Shown here one piece after another: positions 56,155-64,000 of a stretch of 64,000 nucleotides of DNA. A model generated the notes under the pieces. The model had not been told where the DNA came from. It saw only the letters and a list, made by a program, of their open reading frames with translations, and made no database searches. Where the stretch lies: contig NC_084462.1 of the NCBI RefSeq assembly GCF_027409185.1, positions 21,303,577-21,367,576 of the forward strand, written 5' to 3'. Each line of letters starts with the position of its first letter. Within the stretch, counting starts at the first letter, position 1. Made by a program: the position numbers and the translations under genes. This DNA is from Cynocephalus volans. Lineage: Eukaryota; Chordata; Mammalia; Dermoptera; Cynocephalidae.

Positions 56155-56315
56155 GAAGCTCTGTTATTTCCAGCTTTGTGACTTAGTGTAAGTTACTCAA
56201 TCTCCCTAAGTGTCAGTTTTCTCATATGTAAAATGAACATTAAAAAACCCAAGTGAAATTAATTATACAAAGAATTTATCAAAAATCCCAAACAATTAGT
56301 AGGCATTCAAAACTG
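56155..56315 (+). repeat. MIR SINE, plus strand
   Basis: The text CAGCTTTGTGACTTAGTGTAAG, GTCAGTTTTCTCATATGTAAAATG and AGTAGGCATTCAAAACTG follows MIR. Confidence 0.65.
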
Positions 56316-56439
56316 TTAGTCATTTAACGTGTTAAGCCCCTTGCCTGCCCATATTTACATACCAAGCAGAGTGAGTTGGAAGAATTGTTGTATTTGGGCT
56401 GAGGAATAACTGATGATTGGCAATATGATTATTGTATCT

Positions 56440-56895
56440 TTTCTCCCCCAACTTTGTATTTTGAAAATGTTCAAATCTACAGAAAAGTTGAAGGAATAAT
56501 ACACTGAGTACCCATATGTCTTTCACCTAAATTCATCAGTTGTAACATTTTGCCACATTTTCTTTCTTTCTCTTTAATACGTATTACAAATTTTTCATGT
56601 GTATGTGGCTGAACTTTGAAAGTAAGTTACAGATGTCATAACACTTTCCCTAAATACTTAAGCATTCATCTCCTAAGGACATTTTCCTACATAACCACAA
56701 CCATTATCATATTTAAGAAAACTAATAGTAATTCCCATAATATTGTTTTACTTGTAGTCCAAATTCTCCTTTCCCCAGTTCCCAAAATGTCTTTTGTAGC
56801 TTTTTTTTTTTTTTTTTTTAACCTATCTAGGCTCTAATTAAGATTTACACCTTGTATTTACTTATGTCTCTTTAGTCTGTTTTAATTTTTTCTTT
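56440..56895 (-). repeat. Old L1M 3'UTR-like fragment, minus strand
   Basis: The text TACAGAAAAGTTGAAGGAATAA, CATTTTGCCACATTTTCTTTC and CATAACCACAACCATTATCAT is a widespread old L1-type repeat in reverse complement. Confidence 0.6.
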
Positions 56896-56899
56896 CTTT

Positions 56900-58925
56900 C
56901 TTTTTTTTTTTTTGGTGGCCTTGACTTTTTTGAAGAGTGCAGGCTTGTTGCCTAATATTATTATTATTTTATAATAAGTGCTTTGGTTTCTTTAATGTCA
57001 TCTTTTATTGCAAATATGTTAAAATCATATACTTGATGCAAGGTCAGAGTCATATTCAGTTTTCTTGTTCTTTGGTAAATGTGGATTAAATTGGTAACCA
57101 AAAGGAGTTACTAAACTGCTCGGATGTCAGTGGAATATGTGTGTGGGTGAACTTGGAACAAGCATGCACAGTGGTTTGTTGGACCCACACTCATATGGAG
57201 GTGATTAGTTATTTGGCTTAACTTAGTAAGGATTTTATTTTAATATTTGGCCATGATTTTATAAAGGAATGAACTTTAGAATTGGGAAATTTGGTAAAAC
57301 AAACTATATTTACATAATACGAAAGAGATGCTTTTGCTGTCAAATCCTTGGATGAAGAACAAACTTTAAAAATCTCTCAGGAACAAGTCTTTCTTTTCCC
57401 ATCCTCCCTCCTTCAACACTTTCCTATTGGCTTAAAAAAAAAAGAAAAGAAAAAAATTTAGCTGCAGCTGAGACTAATACAGGATCCAGCTGTAACTTTT
57501 TTGTTGTTGTTCATATATCCGGTGATGGTCATAGCAAACTCATTGTATGAAAATTCAATAAAGGAAAGGGCAGGGTGGGAAAAAAATGACACTCTATAAA
57601 AGTATGCAAGAAATAGCAACAGGATCTAGGAGTCTCCCTTCCAGATGACCGATTTAAATTCCATTCTGAAGTTTTAATTTTGTTTGTGACTAGTCTATTA
57701 GGCATGTTAGCTTTCCCCTTTTAATATAATGTACACACCATGTAACAGGAGAATTGATGTGAGGCTGACACATCGTTTTCAGTGGGAGGCAGAAAATAGT
57801 AATGTGTGAGAACCCAGAGGACTGAACCCTCCTGATGGAAAACAGGGCAAGGATTCTTCAAAGTATTGCTCGCATTCACGCTGGTATAGAGATAGCAATG
57901 ATCTGTGAAAGAAAGCCAAATTCTCTTAAATTTTTTCAGTACTCATATTTATGCATTTACTGCAGAGCAAATAAGTTCAAAATCAGCAGTCCAATCAAAT
58001 TAAATTTCAGATTTACCTATCTGCTCAAGGTAATTCTTTTAAAAGCTTTGCATCTTTGATCAACTCTGTCTTATGAGGACCAAGTACGTATTATCACCCT
58101 GTAGCTGAAGATGAATTATGTTTTAAAATAGTTTTTGTGATTAATGTAATGATCATAAGACTAGTGATTTTCACATACTTGTGTGTCTCAAGCATTTTGT
58201 TTTTTATGTTAAGGGGTCAGAATTCTCATATTTCTTCTAATTGTAGCCAGACATCCTGTTTGGGAGCTATTTGAGACAGTGCTGACTGTGAAGAAATCAT
58301 GCAGTTCTGTAGTAACCTTCTGAATTATTCTTTTTAGATTTGATTTTATGGACAAATTTCCTTGAAATCCCATACTCTATTTTTAGATGTTCTTTCTACA
58401 TTTCTGTGGTTCCAGAGCATCAGTGATAAATATATTTATTATTCGTCACAAAAATGTTCAGTGTCTTAGGGCTATTTAAACTTTATAGGAAAGATAAACC
58501 AGTGGCACTGTAGTGGATGTAATATATGAGCACTACTGAACAGATTTAAGGAAAGAGAACTTTGCTGTTTTTCACAGATAGTTGCTATTCTGTGCCAGCA
58601 TGAACGATATTCTGAAGAATCCTTTCCTATTTTACACTAAGAGGGTTCTGTCTCCTTGGTTCTCACAAGTTTCTATTTTTTGCCTCGCACTGAAGGAAAC
58701 ATTTTTGTAACCCTTTATGTCTCCTCTATCTCTCTCCTGCTCCATTATTACTCCTTTTTTCTTTTCTTTTTTTTTAAATTAAGAGTCTGGTAGCTTTCTT
58801 CTCGGATTTATAAATGATTGGTTTGTTGCTCTGTATGGTATTAGAGACACAGTAATTTCTGATCTAATAAAGTATTACAGGAGGGAGGGACTATGAGCTT
58901 TCAATCTGTTTGGTAATAAAGTAAC
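56900..58925. other. Repeat-poor intronic block
   Basis: Apart from poly-T near 56,900 and short A-rich runs, I recognise no repeat or exon in 2 kb. The frame at 57,835-58,059 has no motif. Confidence 0.5.
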
Positions 58926-58929
58926 TATT

Positions 58930-59255
58930 CATTTTCCAAAAATGAACTATAATTGACATATCATAATAGTCACCCTTTTAAAGTATATAATTGAGTAGTT
59001 TTTGGTATATTCAGAAAGTTGTGTAACCATCACCACTATCTAATTTTAGAGAACATTTTTATCACCTCAAAAAGAAATCCCGTCTCCATTAGCTGTTATT
59101 CTCTCCCCTCCTCTCACCCCGGCAACCACTTATCTACTTTCTGTCTGTATGGATTTGCTTATACTGGACATTTCATATAAAAGAAATCACACAGTATGTG
59201 GCCTTTTGCATCTGGCTTCTTTCACTCAGCAGTTTCACCCATGTGGCATGAGTCA
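58930..59255 (-). repeat. L1M 3' end, minus strand
   Basis: The L1M 3'UTR in reverse complement is visible: ATAATTGACATATCATAATAG, TGTGTAACCATCACCACTATC, ATCTGGCTTCTTTCACTCAG. Confidence 0.8.
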
Positions 59256-59750
59256 GTTTTCCAGGTTCACACACACTGTAGCTCAGTGCAGTATGAAGTA
59301 CCTATATCTTCCTCTGTGTGGAACTGAGACTTGGATTGATTTTAGTTTTGGGAGTGGTCAGGGAGGTTTTGCTCACCTCTGTCACATGGTAGAGTCTGTG
59401 GCTTGTATGCTCTCTTGAAGGATTTTAGGTTTGCTTGTGTTTTCTTCCCATAGAGATTCAAGTTTATTTTAAACCTTATATTTGGAGAAGGACCAAACTG
59501 AATGCTTGCTGTTATAATTCCTTAGTTTAGAATATTGTGAACAGTTGCCTCTGGAGCAGAACCATGTTGTCTGTAGAAAATTTTTCTTTCTTAAGACCAG
59601 TATATGGATTCAAGAAACTGAATTTCCCAAGGGAGCTGTACTGAAATCTGTTAGTAGAAGTAGAAAGGATCTACTCCTCAGGGATTCCAGTGTGATCCCA
59701 GTCGTGGACATAGCACACCGGACTTTCATCCCCTGTTCATGCTAAAATCC
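59256..59750. other. Unique intronic sequence
   Basis: No exon or repeat is recognised. Confidence 0.4.
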
Positions 59751-59754
59751 CAGC

Positions 59755-60135
59755 AAATGATAGGAAAGTAGTAGTAAGCTCTAAACAGCAAAGAGGCCAG
59801 GGAAAATGGGGTGGGGGAAACGAGGAGATGTTGGTCAGAGCACACAATTTTGCAGGTATAGTATAAATAAGTTCTGGAGACTTAATGTACAGCACACTGA
59901 TTGTAGTTAGGGATAATGTATTGTATACTTGAAATTTGCTAAGAAAGTAGATTTTAAGTATTCTCACCACACACACACAAAGTAACTGTGGAGGGAGGGA
60001 TATATGTTAATCGGCTTGATGGTGGTCTTCATTTCACAGTGTTTACCTATATCAAAACATCTCGTTGGACACCTTGCTAAAAAAAAAATACATACAATTT
60101 TTATTTGCCAATTATAGCTCAAAACAGGTGGGAAA
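59755..60135 (+). repeat. L1 3'UTR, plus strand
   Basis: The text AATTTTGCAGGTATAGTATAA, AATAAGTTCTGGAGACTTAATG, GTACAGCACACTGATTGTAG and TGTATACTTGAAATTTGCTAAG is an L1 3'UTR with a final TTTATTTGCCAATTATAGCTC. Confidence 0.75.
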
Positions 60136-60139
60136 AAAA

Positions 60140-63100
60140 AGACTGGGAAGGGATCTTTAGCAGAGAAGAGAGTTTAACAAACTTGTGGAAGAAATAAGAA
60201 ATTGGAAACGTATAAACAGATAAAACAGAATTAGGATTTAGAGTAAATGGGGAGGGCTCCTGGGCAGCCCGTGGGCAAGGCTCTGCTAAGAACAGTTAGG
60301 GTTAGGGTGGTGAGTGTGGAAATCATGTTACACACAAGAATTCAAAGTCCATCTGTGAAGTCACCATGCCAGAGTATTCGCTTTCTTCTTCCCCCATTCT
60401 CCCGTCCTCTCCCTCTTGTTTTGAGGGCAGTGGTTAATAGCACTTTACTCTCATGCAAATATTTCTTTACACAGATTGAATCCCCTGCCTGGGGGGAATT
60501 GGGGCACTATGAGTATGTACCAACACCCCAAGTAAAGCTTTAAAAAATTTTTTTTTCCTGTTTTATGAGGGCTTCTCAGCCTAAAGTCTCTTTCCCTGAC
60601 ATCATCCCAAAGAGAAACTTGCCGGTGGACAGGCTTTGCTCACAGACACAGAGAATGTAATGAGTCTTCCCATTCAGGAGGGAAATCCAGTGAAAAAAGA
60701 TACCTACATATGACACTAAAGGAAGCCACACAACTGGCTACATATCATTTTTAAATGTGTGCAGACAACAAGGAGCTCCAGATGGATGAAAAAAACCAAA
60801 AGCATGGAAGAGAAAATTTAATACAAAGTTTCTGTGGAAGATAGAATAGCTGACTCGAAAGAGAATTCAGAAGATGGGTGACCCTTTTTTAAAGTGTTCT
60901 TCTGTGAGGTTCCAGGGAAGATGTGACTTGGGCACTAGTGTTTGTCTAATTTCCTACTTCCCCTCCTTACTTGAATCACCAGATCTGGATGGAAGTGATT
61001 GAAGAAAAAAAACTAGGTGAAAGACTGAATCATAGTAGACAGGACCAGGGTGAAGAAATACCAGGGCCTGACTCATCACTCTGTTTCCTGAGAACTCAGT
61101 GCAGACTTGGGAGGAATGTAAGGAGATTTGACATTATCTCTGCACATTTGGGAGAGAAGAGAGTGAGTGAGGCCTGATGATACCAGTGGCCCAGGCAGCC
61201 AGGGTGGCTTTGTTCCTGTGTACAGTACTCAGGAGCAGCTGAACTGGGAGGACGAGGGCACATGTACTTGAACATGCTCAAACTCCTAGAGCTTCTTCTT
61301 GACACCACAGCCTCCCTCCCTGGTGCAGTGGGCAGCATCCCAACCTTCTGGGGTGGAAACTGGGTCAGACAGGGAATTAGATGCAGACACTAGAACACAG
61401 AACCAACACAATAGATTCACAGAGAAGGAGACTTACAGAGATGAAGTTCCCTTGAAGCTGGACCATCCCTGAATGGGTAATGCAGTTTCTGTATGCATCA
61501 GCCCTCCACCTTACAGACTTACAGTTGAAGATAAAATGAAACAAAACCCCCCACCAAACTTAGAAGCATTCTAAGGAGAATCAGCCATTCTGTTTTTGGG
61601 AAAAATTAGGCCTGAATATCGTTGTTCAGTAATAAAAAGAAAAAAGCAGCATGTTGCCAAAATAAAATGAGGAGGGGGATATAGTTTTTGAGGTAAAGTA
61701 TAATTTTGAAAAAGATTAATTATAGAAATTAGAAGTAAATTTCAGGTTGAATCTGCTTTGTGCTGACAGATGGAAACTGTAATGGTACTAAATGCATTTG
61801 CAGAATTTTAAACTCTGTTAGGATCCATGAAGAGCAAAATTTACAATGTGGAAAGTTAAATTAGTGCTGTGATCTAAATAAGTGTTGTTCCTGAAGAAGA
61901 CATCAAAACAAATAGAACAGAAACACTAATCAAAGATACAATGGGAAAAAGTATCTTTGGGCTGAGAAAAACAGCAGATGTTTCTGTATATTTAAGGGGT
62001 TCATTCTACATTAAATGAAATTAGCAGAAAGAACAAGATATATCTTGATGAAATTTTTAAGTTTCAAGGATAAAGAAATTACCCTACAAAGAGTCAGAAG
62101 GGGGTTAAAGGTTACTTACAAAGGAAGAGAAATCAGGATGGTTTTAGTCTTCTCTGCTGCATTGCTGGAAGATAGTGCAGTGGAGCAGAGGCTAAGAGTT
62201 TCAAGGGAAAAAGTCTGTAACCAAGAATTAAACAATCACACTAATTGTTGTTAATTTGTGAAGGTAAAAGAAAGATATTCTCTAAAGATACAGAGAAGTT
62301 GGAGCTAGCATGCTGCCTTCAGTGGGAGCTCACTCTGCCTTTGGACTTAAAAGAGTTATATGAGCTTAAATGTTTCCTTATTATTTGAGCCCATTTGAGC
62401 TTTTTTCTGCTACCTGTACCTGAAATTTTCCTGTATGCTATCTGTGAGTTTTTCTTAAAACAAAACAAAACAAAACTTTTTCATAGATATATTCTAATCA
62501 GCTGAAAGATTAATTGAAATAACTCAAGAATGGGGAAGTTGTATAAAAAAACCAATGTTGAATTGAAATTGTTTAAATGTAAATTTCAATCTAGGTAACT
62601 AAATCTAAATAACTAAATAACTTGGTTACATACCAAAATTCAAATGTAAATAATTCTTGAAAAAGAAGATATGTAAAGGTATGAAAAGAAAAAAAACCAA
62701 AAAACAAAAAACCAGTTATTCAGTAACAATACCAGCAATAATAAATCTGGGTCCAGATTAGCTGCTAATAAAAACTGAGAAGTAGATGAAGGGTTGTGTA
62801 TGTGGGTGGGGGGGGGGCAGGGAGTATTGGGAGAAAGTAAAAACCCAGCCTTTACTGTTTTATATTTGACACTGATAATTAGAAATTAATTATTAATTAT
62901 TTTTTCAAAATTATTCTGAAATAATTGCACATAAGTAGTAGGTGGTTTAAAAAAAAATTTAAAGATAACTGGTAGAAAATTTAAAGTAGGATGTACACAT
63001 TCCACATCACTATAGGAAGTAAGAAAGACATAAAAAATAAATTTGATCATGGGATAAGGTCATGTCTGTGGAAGGCCTTCTTTAAGAAAAATAATATAAA

Positions 63101-64000
63101 TTTAGGCATCAAAGTGAAAACTTAGAATGAAAAAGAAGTCACACCAACTTATAAGTTTTAAAAAACTTATAAAACTACAAAGAATTCAAAATCCAGAAAA
63201 ATTATACAATTCTTTTATATTTTTGGCTCAACTTTATATTTTCCCCCTACGTTTTTGGTTGCCTACTCTAGATAATTAGTAACCTCTTCACAACAATTTT
63301 GTAGCATATTTTACTGTAAAGAGACTAGAAAAATAAACTAGTTTTTCTTCTAGGATGATTGAAAAAATTTTTAATTATCAATAACTTAAAAAAGTCTCTT
63401 TTAAGGTTTTGACTGTCAAGAGTTTTAGGTTCCCATTGTAAAATAATAATTTTTTATTTTGATGTTTTGAAACTTCTTCCAGTCTTTTTTCTTTCAGTTT
63501 CTGTTTTTGGATCCTACTAGGATACTTCTTCATGTTGTATTTGAATTTCAGAATGATAAAACATTCTGAAAAAAAAAATGCACAAAATTATTCTGAAATA
63601 ATTGCACATACGAAAGAAATTGAAGTACTCTTTAAAAATTTTTTTTTATTTTTTAAAATTTCCGATATATTGCCATACTGACTATTATGATGAACTATCC
63701 ATTTTTATTTCCAACTATAATAATGGTTATCACATATTATGCATTCTAAAGAGTCAACTCGCTTGTTGTGCTAGAACATGTATCTTAATATTCTGCAGAC
63801 ATTAAATACTGCGAAATCAGGGAAATCCTTGGAGAAATTTGAAATTTTTATATCGTAGTAAGGGAGTAAGGGGGAGAGAGAAAGAGAGGGAACTAACATT
63901 TGAAATAATTCAGGATTGTATTTTCCCATACTGGGATGTTGAAGAGCATTTGAAAACTGCCACTAAGTTGTCTTGAGTCACGTCATTTAATCATGACTCA
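60140..64000. other. Repeat-poor intronic block to window end
   Basis: I recognise no clear transposon or coding exon in 3.8 kb, apart from homopolymer and AT-rich runs (for example poly-G at about 62,806). Open frames at 60,247, 60,971, 62,015 and 63,602 show no known domain. A degenerate old element cannot be excluded. Confidence 0.45.

Larger units (their letters stand above)
41365..64000 (+). other. CYTH3: CYTH3 intron 1 (5' part)
   Basis: The intron opens with GTGAGT and runs to the end of the window. No frame encodes the expected continuation of cytohesin-3 (PEDLS and the coiled-coil helix), so exon 2 lies more than 22 kb downstream. This agrees with my recollection that CYTH3 intron 1 is very long in human. 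Most of the recognisable content is transposon fossils, listed separately. Confidence 0.75.

Noticed and set aside
60294..60309. Telomere-like TTAGGGTTAGGG
   Set aside because: There are only about two units, which is expected by chance; no degenerate array surrounds it.

Overview
The window reads as mammalian nuclear DNA. It is AT-rich, dense in interspersed repeats, has one CpG island, and has no bacterial-style gene packing. The host is probably a colugo (Dermoptera, Galeopterus or Cynocephalus). About seventeen SINE copies derive from a tRNA-Ile-like unit that occurs alone, doubled and tripled, which matches my recollection of the colugo-specific CYN SINEs. Ancient mammal-wide repeats (MIR, L2, MER5-like hAT, MaLR LTRs, L1M) support a placental mammal. 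The species call is an inference.

Layout. Positions 1 to about 40,880 are intergenic: unique DNA broken by L1 fragments (mostly minus strand), MIR/L2 fossils, solo LTRs and CYN SINEs. At 31,450-36,250 lies a long composite of old minus-strand L1 carrying three CYN insertions. At about 40,880-41,770 is a GC-rich CpG island with GC boxes and two palindromic CACGTG sites. It holds the only protein-coding sequence I can support: the first coding exon of CYTH3 (cytohesin-3/GRP1, an ARF guanine-nucleotide exchange factor), ATG at 41,328 and splice donor at 41,365, plus strand. From 41,365 to the end is the start of CYTH3 intron 1; no second exon is visible. The intron holds L1M, L2, MIR, hAT, mariner-like MITE, LTR and CYN insertions, and is less repeat-dense after 57 kb.

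None of the other open reading frames looks like a gene. They run through SINEs, microsatellites, antisense LINE sequence or the CpG island. I see no functional tRNA, rRNA or CRISPR array. The points most worth a second look are the CYN unit ladder (one, two and three units in one window), a divergent CYN subfamily lacking the usual anticodon arm, a promoter-bearing LTR with three roughly 85-bp internal repeats, insertions nested and dated by clear target-site duplications (TSDs), and an extra glycine codon in CYTH3 exon 1. I did not find a convincing new biological system. Repeat boundaries and family names come from reading the sequence and memory of consensus sequences, not from a search.
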